A DNA stretch of 64,000 nucleotides from Shewanella psychromarinicola (GTDB lineage Bacteria > Pseudomonadota > Gammaproteobacteria > Enterobacterales > Shewanellaceae): positions 2,294,001 through 2,358,000 of the forward strand of contig NZ_CP034073.1 of assembly GCF_003855155.1 (NCBI RefSeq). Reading direction: 5' to 3'. Numbering within the stretch: the first letter of the stretch is position 1; each line of letters opens with the position of its first letter. The position numbers were made by a program, and so were the translations under genes. Positions 9,882 to 18,766 of the stretch are shown piece after piece. Below the pieces are notes generated by a model, which did not search any database, was not told the DNA's origin, and saw only the letters and a program-made list of their open reading frames with translations.

Positions 9882-11402
9882 TTAATTACTGGCTAATTGC
9901 TGTTGTTGATTTGATTTGAGTTGTGCCATCAATTGTTTGCTGAGTGCAGTGAATTTGTTTTTCTCTCTACGATCAATCGGCACCGATTTAGGTAAGTCAA
10001 TCGTCCTTGGATTGCGATGTACGCCATTGACTATAAACTCATAATGTAAGTGAGCGCCGGTTACTCGACCTGTTTTACCCAAGGTTCCGATTATTTGACC
10101 TTGCTTAACCGTTTCACCACGGTTAACTTTGCGCTTGGTTAAATGCAAATACTTAGTGGTATAGGTTTCGTTGTGCTTAATAAACACATAGTTACCATTA
10201 TACTGGTTATAACTCGACTCAATAACCCGCCCCTTACCCGCAGATTTAATGGGTGTCCCAATGGCCGCCACATAATCTACGCCTCTATGGGCTCTAACTT
10301 GCCCTGTGACAGGATGTAAACGGCGTGGATTAAAGTTAGAACTGACGTATTTAAAGTCCACTGGCGAGCGTAAAAATGCTTTGCGCATACTACTGCCATT
10401 CTCCGAGTAGTATTCACCATCGGTATAACGAACTGCAGTATAACGTTCACCTTGGTTAATAAACTCAGCGGCTAAAATATTGCCATTACGTAAAAATTGG
10501 CCATCGGCGTATTCTTGATCAAACAATAATGAAAAATGATCGCCTTTGCGGATATCGAGTGCAAAATCGACATCCCAACCAAAAATATTGGCTAACTCCA
10601 TGATGTGGTTACCCGACAAGCCAGCATCGGCAGCGGCGTTCCAAAAGTTACTTTTAATCTTGGCGCTAATAAACGAGGTGCGATTTACAACGTCTTTAGT
10701 GTTAACGGTTTCTTTGTATTGGTCATTGTGTTGACTGATCACCAACGTCGACACTTGATCCATCCGATAAGTTAATTCTTGTAATTGACCTTGTGCATTT
10801 TTACTAATAGCGATCTCTTCGCCGGGCATAATTCTGAGTAGATTCTTTTTCGCTAGCGGCAATTGAGTAATGTCATAGACATCTTTAGGGCTGAGTCCTG
10901 CACGGCTAAATAGGCCGCCTAAGGTATCGCCTTTAACCACTTTATAGTATTCAACGCTATAGCCATCGTTAGCCGCTTGCTGTTTTAATTTGGTTTTTTG
11001 AGTAGCAACTTGCTGATCGATATCATTGATCATGCCATCAATATCCGATGTGCTGGTTTGCAACATAGCAAGATGTTGAGCAAAAACTTCATCGTCTGGG
11101 GTTTCAGCGGTGATCACATTTTCGCTGTCATTACTTGATATGAAATCAGCTGACTCATCTTGATCAATACTGCTGTCATTATTGACTGGTGTTGGCGCGT
11201 TAAAGGCTAGTTGAACAGCATAACGCTTATTCGTTTCTAAGGCGGAGTTGTCATCCGATTGACTCACCGATCGGCTTTGCTTAGATGCCTGAGCATCTTC
11301 CGATGGAAACATCAGAATAAATGTCGTTAAAATTACCAATAAAGACAATGTAACTTGATGTGCTTTTGGCAACAATGTGAATAAAGTAAGAAGCTTTGCC
11401 AT
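9882..11402 (-). CDS. M23 murein DD-endopeptidase, MepM/ShyA-like
   Basis: This should be a membrane-anchored zinc peptidase cutting peptidoglycan cross-links during wall growth. The N-terminal LLPKAHQVTLSLLVIL anchor resembles that of E. coli MepM. An OapA/LysM-like region follows (YYKVVKGDTLGGLFSRAGL), then the catalytic M23 domain. Zinc and catalytic residues are visible as HRGVD (H372, D376) and HLH (H451, H453), so it should be active rather than an EnvC/NlpD-type activator. I use the ATG at 11402 (506 residues); a TTG five codons upstream is an alternative. The gene is divergent from tyrS and precedes anmK. Confidence 0.9.
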   Translation of the reverse strand: MAKLLTLFTLLPKAHQVTLSLLVILTTFILMFPSEDAQASKQSRSVSQSDDNSALETNKRYAVQLAFNAPTPVNNDSSIDQDESADFISSNDSENVITAETPDDEVFAQHLAMLQTSTSDIDGMINDIDQQVATQKTKLKQQAANDGYSVEYYKVVKGDTLGGLFSRAGLSPKDVYDITQLPLAKKNLLRIMPGEEIAISKNAQGQLQELTYRMDQVSTLVISQHNDQYKETVNTKDVVNRTSFISAKIKSNFWNAAADAGLSGNHIMELANIFGWDVDFALDIRKGDHFSLLFDQEYADGQFLRNGNILAAEFINQGERYTAVRYTDGEYYSENGSSMRKAFLRSPVDFKYVSSNFNPRRLHPVTGQVRAHRGVDYVAAIGTPIKSAGKGRVIESSYNQYNGNYVFIKHNETYTTKYLHLTKRKVNRGETVKQGQIIGTLGKTGRVTGAHLHYEFIVNGVHRNPRTIDLPKSVPIDRREKNKFTALSKQLMAQLKSNQQQQLASN

Positions 11403-11527
11403 TGACTCAGATACCAATTTTTCTTTCTTGTTATGATCTGCTAAGTGTACACGCTTTCATTTGCTGTGGCTAACAAGTAACATAGACCTCTTTATTTTTT
11501 GTGCAGGCCCTGGGAGTTGCGGTAGAG

Positions 11528-12724
11528 ATGGCGAATTTAGATCAAGTATTGGCAGAGATCAAGCGTGGTACCGATGAGATATTACTTGAGGCGGATTTAC
11601 TTGAGAAACTCAAAGAAGGGCGGCCATTACGCATCAAATTAGGTGCAGATCCTACCGCGCCTGATATCCACTTAGGTCACACGGTTATTTTGAACAAAAT
11701 GCGTACCTTTCAGGAGTTAGGTCACGAAGTGATTTTCTTGATTGGTGATTTCACTGGTATGGTCGGTGACCCTAGCGGTAAAAACAGTACCCGTCCGCCA
11801 CTGACTCGTGAGCAAGTGCTTGCTAACGCAGAAACTTATAAAGAACAGGTTTATAAAATTTTAGACCCAGCTAAGACTCGTATCGAATTTAATTCTAGCT
11901 GGTTAGAGCCGTTGGGTGCCGCAGGTATGATCCGCTTGGCTTCTCAACAAACCGTTGCCCGGATGATGGAACGTGACGACTTTAAAAAGCGTTATGCATC
12001 AGGTCAATCAATTGCGATTCATGAATTTATGTATCCTTTATTACAAGGTTATGACTCTGTCGCACTTAACGCGGATGTGGAGCTAGGCGGTACCGACCAA
12101 AAATTCAATTTATTGATGGGTCGTGAACTGCAAAAAGTGGCAGGCCAAAAGCCGCAAACCGTGATCATGATGCCTTTGCTTGAAGGCTTAGATGGCGTTA
12201 AAAAAATGTCTAAGTCGGCCCACAATTACATTGGTGTGAGCGAACCTGCCAACGAAATGTTTGGCAAGCTTATGTCAATTTCAGATGATTTAATGTGGCG
12301 CTATCTTGAGCTGTTGTCATTCCGTCCCTTAACTGAATTAGCTCAATTTAAGTTAGATGTTGAAAACGGCACTAACCCGCGTGATATCAAGATATTGTTA
12401 GCTAAAGAAATTATTGCTCGTTTCCATGACGAAGCACAAGCGCAAGCCGCTCATCAAGCGTTTATTGACCGTTTTCAAAAAGGCGCTATCCCAGATGACA
12501 TCGAAGAAGTGGTATTAGAAGCCGGTGAAGGCTTAGCGATTGCTAACTTACTCAAAGATGCTGGCCTTGTTGGCTCGACATCTGATGGTATGCGGATGAT
12601 CAAGCAAGGTGCGGTAAAAATGGACGGCGAAAAAATCGAAGACAGTCGCATCAGTTTTAATGCAGGTCTTGAAGCGGTATTCCAGGTCGGTAAGCGTAAA
12701 TTTGCAAAAGTTATCTTGAAATAA
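11528..12724 (+). CDS. tyrS: Tyrosyl-tRNA synthetase
   Basis: This class I aminoacyl-tRNA synthetase charges tRNA-Tyr. The HIGH motif reads HLGH (residues 48-51), KMSKS is at 226-230, and a C-terminal S4-type RNA-binding domain contains the [17 protein letters not shown] segment. I start at [11 protein letters not shown], giving 398 residues, the length expected for this TyrS subtype. A GTG nine codons upstream keeps the frame open, but the added residues match no family N-terminus. A GGAG element lies 12 bases before the chosen ATG. The gene is followed by a strong terminator. Confidence 0.95.
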   Translation: MANLDQVLAEIKRGTDEILLEADLLEKLKEGRPLRIKLGADPTAPDIHLGHTVILNKMRTFQELGHEVIFLIGDFTGMVGDPSGKNSTRPPLTREQVLANAETYKEQVYKILDPAKTRIEFNSSWLEPLGAAGMIRLASQQTVARMMERDDFKKRYASGQSIAIHEFMYPLLQGYDSVALNADVELGGTDQKFNLLMGRELQKVAGQKPQTVIMMPLLEGLDGVKKMSKSAHNYIGVSEPANEMFGKLMSISDDLMWRYLELLSFRPLTELAQFKLDVENGTNPRDIKILLAKEIIARFHDEAQAQAAHQAFIDRFQKGAIPDDIEEVVLEAGEGLAIANLLKDAGLVGSTSDGMRMIKQGAVKMDGEKIEDSRISFNAGLEAVFQVGKRKFAKVILK

Positions 12725-12740
12725 GCTTAACGAAATAAAT

Positions 12741-12773
12741 AAAAAAACGGCTTATCAATTAAGCCGTTTTTTT
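12741..12773. terminator. Bidirectional terminator after tyrS
   Basis: AAAAAAACGGCTTA pairs with TAAGCCGTTTTTTT across a short TCAAT loop. The poly-A and poly-T flanks serve tyrS from the left and the convergent minus-strand gene ending at 12817. Confidence 0.92.
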
Positions 12774-12816
12774 ATGTCTCATACATGGCTGACCCTGTTT
12801 GATTTAAATGGTGACA

Positions 12817-13293
12817 TTACTGAGATTCAAGTTGGTCAGACATGGTTTGATAATCCATTAAGTCCATTTGTTCTATCAAGCGTTCAGTATTATTATCAAA
12901 TTTAAGTGTGGTCACACCTGGCACGGCTAAATCGATAATTTTACCGGGTTTTCCATATTGATCGCCAGGACCTCGTAATCTGTAACTGCCGATGATCACC
13001 ACAAGAGAGCCAGTATTAAACATGTGTTCTACGTTTAAACGATACTCTAATACGCCTTCATGAGCGCGTTGTAAAAACGCAATAATATGACGCCCACCGG
13101 TATAAGTGGTATTGGCTGTTTTGTCGTAAAATACCGTGTCGCGAGAATAAAATCGACGCAAGACAGTATAGTCATGGTCGGTGAGTGCTTCCATGTATTG
13201 CATTGCGAGTTGTTGCTCTCGTGGCATATCGCCAATATTGGCTTTGCTAGGAAAGCTCAATAGCAAACAGCATAATATGAAGATTATTCGCAC
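12817..13293 (-). CDS. Exported SnoaL/NTF2-like protein
   Basis: The 158-residue product starts with a signal peptide (MRIIFILCCLLLSFPSKA). The remainder looks like an NTF2/SnoaL cone fold: an N-terminal helix with a YMEALTDHDYTVLRRFYSRDTVF pattern, then alternating beta strands. The fold is used both as an enzyme and as a ligand-binding scaffold, so no reaction is assigned. It is predicted periplasmic. Its start lies two bases after the stop of the upstream TRIC-like gene, suggesting a transcript that also includes the DUF2721 gene. Confidence 0.75.
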   Translation of the reverse strand: MRIIFILCCLLLSFPSKANIGDMPREQQLAMQYMEALTDHDYTVLRRFYSRDTVFYDKTANTTYTGGRHIIAFLQRAHEGVLEYRLNVEHMFNTGSLVVIIGSYRLRGPGDQYGKPGKIIDLAVPGVTTLKFDNNTERLIEQMDLMDYQTMSDQLESQ

Positions 13294-13294
13294 A

Positions 13295-13921
13295 TTAAAT
13301 TCTCTTTGTTTTCAAATCAAAAGCCGGTAAAGATAAGTGCCAGCGGATAGCACTCAGACGAATGATTAGCGTGCTGAACATAGCGAACAACACCGATGTC
13401 ATGCTATCCATGCCGACAATGATGCTTAAGGTATAACAGATCCCTCCAACGATGGAAGCGGTTGCGTAAATTTCTATTCGCAATACCATTGGAATTTGCC
13501 GACATAACAAATCACGGATAACCCCCCCCCCAACAGCGGTTATGGAGCCCATTACCACAGCAACCATACTTGATAATCCTAGTGATAAGGCTTTTTCTGC
13601 ACCAATGACGGTAAACACGGCTAAGCCTAGTGCATCTGCAATAGGTAAAGCATATGTAGGTATTCTATGGGGTTTACGCACTAAAATTAAGCACATTATG
13701 ACCGTCGCAAGAATGACAATAATATAGTTAGGATCGCGTATCCAAAATACTGGTGTAGCGCCTATTAATGCATCGCGCATACTGCCACCGCCAATTGCAG
13801 TAACAAAAGCTAATACGATAACGCCGAATGGATCCATACGATATTTACCCGCCGCTAACACGCCCGCAATTGCAAATACAGAGGTACCACATAAATCTAA
13901 AAAGTAGATCCACTGATTCAT
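13295..13921 (-). CDS. TRIC/UPF0126 family cation channel-like protein
   Basis: This 208-residue protein has two internally repeated halves, each with three membrane segments and a glycine-rich turn: IGGGSMRD at 43-50 and VGGGVIRD at 130-137. That duplicated layout is the hallmark of the UPF0126 (YadS/YicG) family, which includes prokaryotic TRIC channels. It should form a trimeric inner-membrane channel, but its ion is not known. The second glycine motif is encoded by an uninterrupted run of ten G on the coding strand. The start overlaps the stop of the DUF2721 gene by four bases (ATGA), so translation is probably coupled. Confidence 0.88.
   Translation of the reverse strand: MNQWIYFLDLCGTSVFAIAGVLAAGKYRMDPFGVIVLAFVTAIGGGSMRDALIGATPVFWIRDPNYIIVILATVIMCLILVRKPHRIPTYALPIADALGLAVFTVIGAEKALSLGLSSMVAVVMGSITAVGGGVIRDLLCRQIPMVLRIEIYATASIVGGICYTLSIIVGMDSMTSVLFAMFSTLIIRLSAIRWHLSLPAFDLKTKRI
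13522..13531. repeat. Homopolymer tract C10 inside the TRIC-like gene
   Basis: Ten consecutive C on the plus strand read as GTT GGG GGG GGG GTT on the coding strand, at residues 131-133 of the TRIC-like protein. Tracts of this length are prone to slipped-strand changes. A one-base change would shift the frame for the last third of the protein. Confidence 0.9.
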
Positions 13922-14307
13922 TTACTTAACTCTTCGAGGTGAATAGTGAGTGCATCAACTGAAATCCGGATCTCGATTACCGATAAAATTAATGAATACA
14001 GTAACAATAATAGACTCAATCCAAAGACTATTGAGCCTATTTGATTAAAGCCGATATAAATCAGAATCATACATAAAACGCAAAACGCAAAGCTGCTGAC
14101 ACCGGTTTCTTGCATTTTACGGATGATAATAATGCGTTGGCGTAAGTTTTTAATTTGATCACCTTGCACAGGTTTTTTGTCATTGCTTAATTGACGGATC
14201 AATGCAGCCAATGAAAAAAATCGATTAGTGTAGGCCAGCAATAGCAATGAAATAGCCGGGAACAGCAAAGCTGGTGTCGTTAATGATACATGTAAATTGT
14301 TGAACAA
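13918..14307 (-). CDS. DUF2721 family membrane protein
   Basis: This is a small inner-membrane protein of unknown function. The segment LTTPALLFPAISLLLLAYTNRFFSLAALIR matches the start of DUF2721 proteins. A basic cytoplasmic loop and two more hydrophobic segments follow. I choose a TTG start at 14307 because an AGGA element lies eight bases upstream and the conserved domain begins soon after. The frame stays open to an ATG at 14412, but those 35 extra residues are polar and unlike the family. The stop overlaps the start of the TRIC-like gene as ATGA. Confidence 0.72.
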   Translation of the reverse strand: MFNNLHVSLTTPALLFPAISLLLLAYTNRFFSLAALIRQLSNDKKPVQGDQIKNLRQRIIIIRKMQETGVSSFAFCVLCMILIYIGFNQIGSIVFGLSLLLLLYSLILSVIEIRISVDALTIHLEELSK

Positions 14308-14515
14308 AATGACATTCCTAAAAAGGTCTGCAAGCAGGTAAGAATCAATATCGAGTGACGATAAGTTTTTTGTTACCAAGATGTAAGCCGCATGTCGACA
14401 TGATTGTCTCATGTTAACAACTGACTATGACATTAGGTCGTAACAGGTCTATATCAAACGGGCATAGATCCATTATCGCTAAATGATAGCCTGTTTAAAA
14501 CAAGATTTATATGGT

Positions 14516-15523
14516 TTACATAAATCTTAATCCGGTCCAAATAAGCGGCAGTAGCAAGGTTAAGCTGATCCAAAAGAGGTTGGCCGTATGAGTTATCGTT
14601 ATGGCTTGACTGATGTGGCGATGATCAGGCAAAGGGCCGGATTTTACCTTAGGTAAATCAACCCGAATGGATTTGCCGTTTTCAATAAATTGCTGTGGAC
14701 CTCCAAGTTCTATTTTCAATAATTTAGCCGCCAATGCATAACTGCTGTAATAATTATTTAACTGATTTTTATCCGCTTGGGTCGATATTGGCTGCGATAA
14801 AATAGACCTAACACCCAGTTGACCAAACTGAATGGCTAATGAGCAATGCCATAACACGGTGGGAACAAAAAAAATCACTCGATTAAACTGACCGACAAAA
14901 CGAGAAAAAATATGAAAATGTGGATGATACGGAGGCCAGCAATATTCTAATTGTCTTAACATTCGCACGACTAACGCCATCGTAGCCCCGCCCAAGCTGA
15001 AAAATAAGATAGTGGCTAAGGTGCCATAAATCGGAGTGGTAAACAGTTTTTCGATAGTGGTTTTGCTTAAACCCACTATCGATAGCACTTGGGTGTTTTG
15101 ACTCACCCAAGGCGAGAGTAATTGCTTGGCCTCTTGTTTGTTGCCGGTGTTTATTGCAGCGACCACTTTTTCTGCCACGGGCTTAAAAGCAGAATCACAT
15201 AAACAGAAATACAAAATGAGCAGTTCAAAAAACCATGGGTAAGCGGCAAAACTGAGTGAAAAACTGACGATAATCCCGCTAGGCACAATCAAAATCAACG
15301 TGGCTAAAATCCCGGCGGTAAGTTGTTGACTCATAGTTCGCTCAGGGTGATTCACTTTAGCGGCTATCAGTGTGGCTAAGCGGTTGAACCATAATAAGGG
15401 TTGCAGATCTCTGGGAATAGGGGCAAATCGTGCCAATATTAAGGCACAAAATAAAATACAACAGCTTTGCAGTAACCCACCATCTTGGCTAAGTAATTGA
15501 GGATTGAATAATTGATTGACCAT
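14516..15523 (-). CDS. CobD/CbiB superfamily membrane protein
   Basis: This 335-residue polytopic protein resembles CobD/CbiB. The segment LSKTTIEKLFTTPIYGTLATILFFSLGGATMALVVRML aligns in outline with the conserved SR-T-E----D---AP-F---LGG-GA--YR block of that family. CbiB attaches aminopropanol to the corrin ring, but AmpE-like members of the superfamily act elsewhere. Several CbiB-typical residues are replaced here and no other cobalamin gene is nearby, so a corrinoid role is uncertain. Membrane segments occupy the N-terminal half and the far C-terminus. An inverted repeat upstream separates it from mtnN. Confidence 0.65.
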   Translation of the reverse strand: MVNQLFNPQLLSQDGGLLQSCCILFCALILARFAPIPRDLQPLLWFNRLATLIAAKVNHPERTMSQQLTAGILATLILIVPSGIIVSFSLSFAAYPWFFELLILYFCLCDSAFKPVAEKVVAAINTGNKQEAKQLLSPWVSQNTQVLSIVGLSKTTIEKLFTTPIYGTLATILFFSLGGATMALVVRMLRQLEYCWPPYHPHFHIFSRFVGQFNRVIFFVPTVLWHCSLAIQFGQLGVRSILSQPISTQADKNQLNNYYSSYALAAKLLKIELGGPQQFIENGKSIRVDLPKVKSGPLPDHRHISQAITITHTANLFWISLTLLLPLIWTGLRFM

Positions 15524-15568
15524 AGGGACTCAATAGCTTGGCTGTTGTTGATCTATCGGACTTCGTTT

Positions 15569-15611
15569 GCTCTGCTCAGGTACTATGCAGATTATATAAC
15601 CTGAGCAGAGC
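15569..15611. repeat. 13-bp perfect inverted repeat between mtnN and the CobD-like gene
   Basis: GCTCTGCTCAGGT at 15569-15581 is perfectly complementary to ACCTGAGCAGAGC at 15599-15611, with a 17-base spacer. It lies ten bases past the mtnN stop. It lacks a T tract in the direction of transcription, so it may act as a 3' stabilising hairpin or a protein-binding site rather than an intrinsic terminator. Confidence 0.8.
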
Positions 15612-15620
15612 CTAGATGGA

Positions 15621-16313
15621 TTATAGCTGTTGTAACAGTGCGATAACCATCATGGCAGAATGCAAACCCGCTTTTATAATGTAAGAGTCAAAATCAACCG
15701 GTGAGTCATTATTGGCATTGTCTGATAAAGAACGAATAACCACAAATGGGATCTTAAATTGGTGACAAACTTGCGCAATCGCCGCACCTTCCATTTCACA
15801 GGCCGCCATTGTTGGGAAGTTTTCGAGCATTACTTTAGTCCGCACCGGATCACAAATAAAACTGTCGCCAGTACAAATTAATCCTTCAATGGCGTTGACT
15901 TCACCTAACGACGCCACCGCTTTTTTAGCGGCAGTCACTAAGGTGCTATCGGGCATAAATGCTGCTGGTTGTTGTGCCATTTGACCCATTTCATAGCCAA
16001 AGGCAGTCACATCGACATCGTGATGGCGCACTTCCGATGAAATGACAATATCACCAATGGCAAGGGTATCAACAAAGCCGCCAGCAGAACCGGTATTAAT
16101 CACATGAGTAGCGGCAAATTTTTCTATCAATAATGTGGTCGCGATGCTGGCAGCCACTTTACCGATCCCTGAACGTGTAACGATCACTTCTTTACCGGCA
16201 ATGTTACCGCTAACAAATTCGATCCCAGCAATAGTACTATGCACTGGCGCGACGATGGCTTGGATTAAATGAACAACTTCTGGCTCCATTGCGCCAATAA
16301 TACCGATTTTCAT
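15621..16313 (-). CDS. mtnN: 5'-methylthioadenosine/S-adenosylhomocysteine nucleosidase
   Basis: This enzyme hydrolyses MTA, SAH and 5'-deoxyadenosine to adenine plus the ribosyl product, removing by-products of methylation, polyamine synthesis and radical SAM enzymes. The 230-residue protein has the N-terminal [13 protein letters not shown], the NTGSAGG ribose/purine loop, the [14 protein letters not shown] segment with the substrate-binding Met-Glu pair, and SLSDNAN with the catalytic aspartate. It stands alone with a hairpin after the stop. Confidence 0.97.
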   Translation of the reverse strand: MKIGIIGAMEPEVVHLIQAIVAPVHSTIAGIEFVSGNIAGKEVIVTRSGIGKVAASIATTLLIEKFAATHVINTGSAGGFVDTLAIGDIVISSEVRHHDVDVTAFGYEMGQMAQQPAAFMPDSTLVTAAKKAVASLGEVNAIEGLICTGDSFICDPVRTKVMLENFPTMAACEMEGAAIAQVCHQFKIPFVVIRSLSDNANNDSPVDFDSYIIKAGLHSAMMVIALLQQL

Positions 16314-16496
16314 GAGTGAACCTTAACTGAATGAGCAAATACGAAAGGGCATTAATATATCACGAGCTCGATAAATTAGTGAAAACCCACAATGAATAGT
16401 TGGCGGACTGGTTGGCTATTTATACATTCATTCAGTTGTTGGGTTAAATTTCAGCCACGATACAACATTAGTATTGATTTACTTTGGCACAAGCAG

Positions 16497-17309
16497 TTAC
16501 TTTTTCGTGGTGAAAGGCATCCACAATAATCCGCTTAGCCATGCGTTTTGTTTTGCATTGGGGTAATCCGTTAACCCAATATCAATTTGGTTATCGGTTT
16601 TGCTGGCATCACTAGTATAGGTGCCAAACAAGCGGTCCCACCAAATAATACTAAAACCAAAGTTAGTGTTACTTTCGGCCATAATTTGGCTGTGATGTAT
16701 CCTATGGAGCGCTTGGGTCACAATGACATAACGAGCCACTTTTTCCAGTGGTTTGGGTAAACGGATGTTGGCGTGGTTAAAAATTGCAAATCCATTAAGC
16801 AAGATTTCAAACAGTATGACGGCCTCAGCAGATATCCCTAATAACATAATCGCCAGAGCTTTAATGCCAAGACTGGCGATGATTTCAAATGGATGAAAGC
16901 GCAGCGCGGTAGTGCTGTCGACCAGCCGATCTGCGTGATGCACTTTATGTAAGCGCCACAATAAAGGAATGCGATGAAATAGCCGATGTTGCCAGTAAAT
17001 AAGCAGATCGAGTAACAGTAGGCTTATGGCAATATTTGCCCAATGCGGCAGGCTAATATAATGCAATACTCCCCATTGCTGCTGCGTGGTATACAGGGCA
17101 AAACCTGCTAAACCCAGTGGCAGTATTAATCTTGCCATCACAGAGGCAATGACTAATAAGCCAAAGTTGCCAAACCAGCGTGTTGCCATGGTGGCAGTTT
17201 GTGGGGTTTTAGCTAGGGTTCTTGCGGGGAATAGCAGTTCTAGACCCATCATCAATGCAAGAATTGTTATAAACACGCCTAATCGGATTGCCGCCATTTC
17301 ATCTATCAT
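16497..17309 (-). CDS. Fatty-acid hydroxylase/sterol desaturase family protein
   Basis: This is an integral-membrane di-iron oxygenase candidate of 270 residues. The histidine clusters are complete: HRLFH, HKVHH and HRIHH. Hydrophobic segments flank them in the usual arrangement. Family members hydroxylate or desaturate lipids, including sterols, fatty acids, carotenoids and ether lipids, so the substrate is open. The start overlaps the stop of the CDP-alcohol phosphatidyltransferase gene by four bases (ATGA). That coupling suggests the two enzymes act on related lipid substrates. It is the last gene of the ynj-centred minus-strand run. Confidence 0.88.
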   Translation of the reverse strand: MIDEMAAIRLGVFITILALMMGLELLFPARTLAKTPQTATMATRWFGNFGLLVIASVMARLILPLGLAGFALYTTQQQWGVLHYISLPHWANIAISLLLLDLLIYWQHRLFHRIPLLWRLHKVHHADRLVDSTTALRFHPFEIIASLGIKALAIMLLGISAEAVILFEILLNGFAIFNHANIRLPKPLEKVARYVIVTQALHRIHHSQIMAESNTNFGFSIIWWDRLFGTYTSDASKTDNQIDIGLTDYPNAKQNAWLSGLLWMPFTTKK

Positions 17310-18001
17310 ATTCTAGGCTCCTCAATGGCCGTTTCCTTAACGGCAGGTTTGTTAGCTTCAATTTTCTTTGAGCCTGATTCTTTAACGGTATGATTCTTCA
17401 ATGTGTGATAACCGCCATGTATACGAGTAAAAATGGTAATCGCGCCTAAAAATGCAAAACTGTATGCCAGTTCTGGGAAATAGGCTGGCCATAAACAAAA
17501 GGCGACAAAAAAGGCGATGGTTTCTGTGCCTTCGGTTAAGCCATTTAAATAATAGAAACTCTTATTGGCAAATTGTGGTCGAGGCAGATTAAGCTGCTCT
17601 GCTGGTATCGCAAAAGCCAAAAAACTTGAGCCGGTACCAATAAATACGGTTAATAAAACCGCTGCGGCTAGGGCATTTTCATTAGGGTTGGCTAAGGCAA
17701 ATCCTAATGGGATGGCGGCGTAAAATACAAAGTCGACGCAAATATCTAAGAAACCGCCTGCTGCGCTGGTGTGTTTTTGATAGCGCGCGAGGGCGCCATC
17801 AAGGCCATCAATAATACGATTGAGGGCAATAAAAAATAATGCCGTATACCACTGCTGCATTACGAGAAACGGCACGGCCAGCATTCCTAAACCAAAACCG
17901 ACTAATGTCAATTGGTCTGGGTGCACTTTTTGCTTAGCGAGTAACACCACTACCGGGGATAATATTTGTTTAATCACTGGCGTAATAAATTTATCTAACA
18001 T
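17306..18001 (-). CDS. CDP-alcohol phosphatidyltransferase, YnjF-like
   Basis: This 231-residue membrane enzyme should transfer a phosphatidyl group from a CDP-lipid to an alcohol. The family signature is complete: D65-G, D68-G-A, A-R73, G-G83, D86 and D90 fit DG-x2-AR-x8-G-x3-D-x3-D. The last 30 or so residues are a charged tail. In E. coli, ynjF encodes a protein of this family beside ynjBCD, and here it likewise follows ynjD, by 100 bases. That supports calling it the YnjF counterpart, but the acceptor alcohol is unknown. Confidence 0.88.
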   Translation of the reverse strand: MLDKFITPVIKQILSPVVVLLAKQKVHPDQLTLVGFGLGMLAVPFLVMQQWYTALFFIALNRIIDGLDGALARYQKHTSAAGGFLDICVDFVFYAAIPLGFALANPNENALAAAVLLTVFIGTGSSFLAFAIPAEQLNLPRPQFANKSFYYLNGLTEGTETIAFFVAFCLWPAYFPELAYSFAFLGAITIFTRIHGGYHTLKNHTVKESGSKKIEANKPAVKETAIEEPRI

Positions 18002-18101
18002 GGGTCGTTTCCAATTAAGTTGTGGTTTATGTCAAATCAGTGGCTTATATAAATTTAGTTCATATCGTTAACCATAAGGTTAATGACATCAGTACCCTTT
18101 A

Positions 18102-18758
18102 TCAAAGTGAAATCACTTTGCCTTGGGCGGCGTCCGCATCGGTTTGATCGTGCGTTACCATGATGGCGGGTAACTGATGTTGGCGTATTTGATCAAACAC
18201 CAATTGTCTGGTTTCTTGGCGTAATTGACTGTCGAGTTTACTAAATGGCTCATCCAATAAAATGGCTTTAGGTTGACTCAGTAATACGCGTAACAATGCC
18301 ACTCTTGCTTGTTGGCCGCCAGATAAACTTTGCACACTCCGTTGCTCTAACCCACCCAGACCCACTTGGGTTAATGCTTGGCTAATGGTAGTTTGTCGCT
18401 GTGCTTTAGGCCCTTTGGGCATAGCAAAACTAATGTTACCTGCCACGGTTAAATGTGGGAACAGCAAAGGGTCTTGGTACAATAAACCAATACGGCGTAA
18501 ATGGCTGGCGGTATCAGTAATGTGTTGACCATTTAAGTACAGCTTTCCCGTAGCGTGAAAGCCTTTTGGTAACATACCGGTTAACCAGTTTAACAAGGTC
18601 GATTTACCGCTTCCAGACGGTCCCATGATGGTGAGGATTTCACCGCCTTGAATGGTTTCATTTAATGATAACAGCAACTGCTGTTGTCGATATAAGGTTA
18701 GATCATCAATGGATAGCGAAGGGACTTCCTCTGAGATCACCGTTGAACGAGTTTGCAT
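18102..18758 (-). CDS. ynjD: ABC transporter ATPase, YnjD-like
   Basis: This is the nucleotide-binding subunit of the import system encoded with the two genes upstream. All motifs are intact: Walker A GPSGSGKST (46-54), signature LSGGQQARVALLR (145-157), Walker B AILLDEP (165-171) and the H-loop VTHD (201-204). At 218 residues it is a compact ATPase without a regulatory C-terminal domain, like thiamine- and spermidine-type importers. It starts nine bases after the permease stop. The substrate has not been established for E. coli YnjBCD to my knowledge. Confidence 0.9.
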   Translation of the reverse strand: MQTRSTVISEEVPSLSIDDLTLYRQQQLLLSLNETIQGGEILTIMGPSGSGKSTLLNWLTGMLPKGFHATGKLYLNGQHITDTASHLRRIGLLYQDPLLFPHLTVAGNISFAMPKGPKAQRQTTISQALTQVGLGGLEQRSVQSLSGGQQARVALLRVLLSQPKAILLDEPFSKLDSQLRQETRQLVFDQIRQHQLPAIMVTHDQTDADAAQGKVISL

Positions 18759-18766
18759 TAGTTTCC

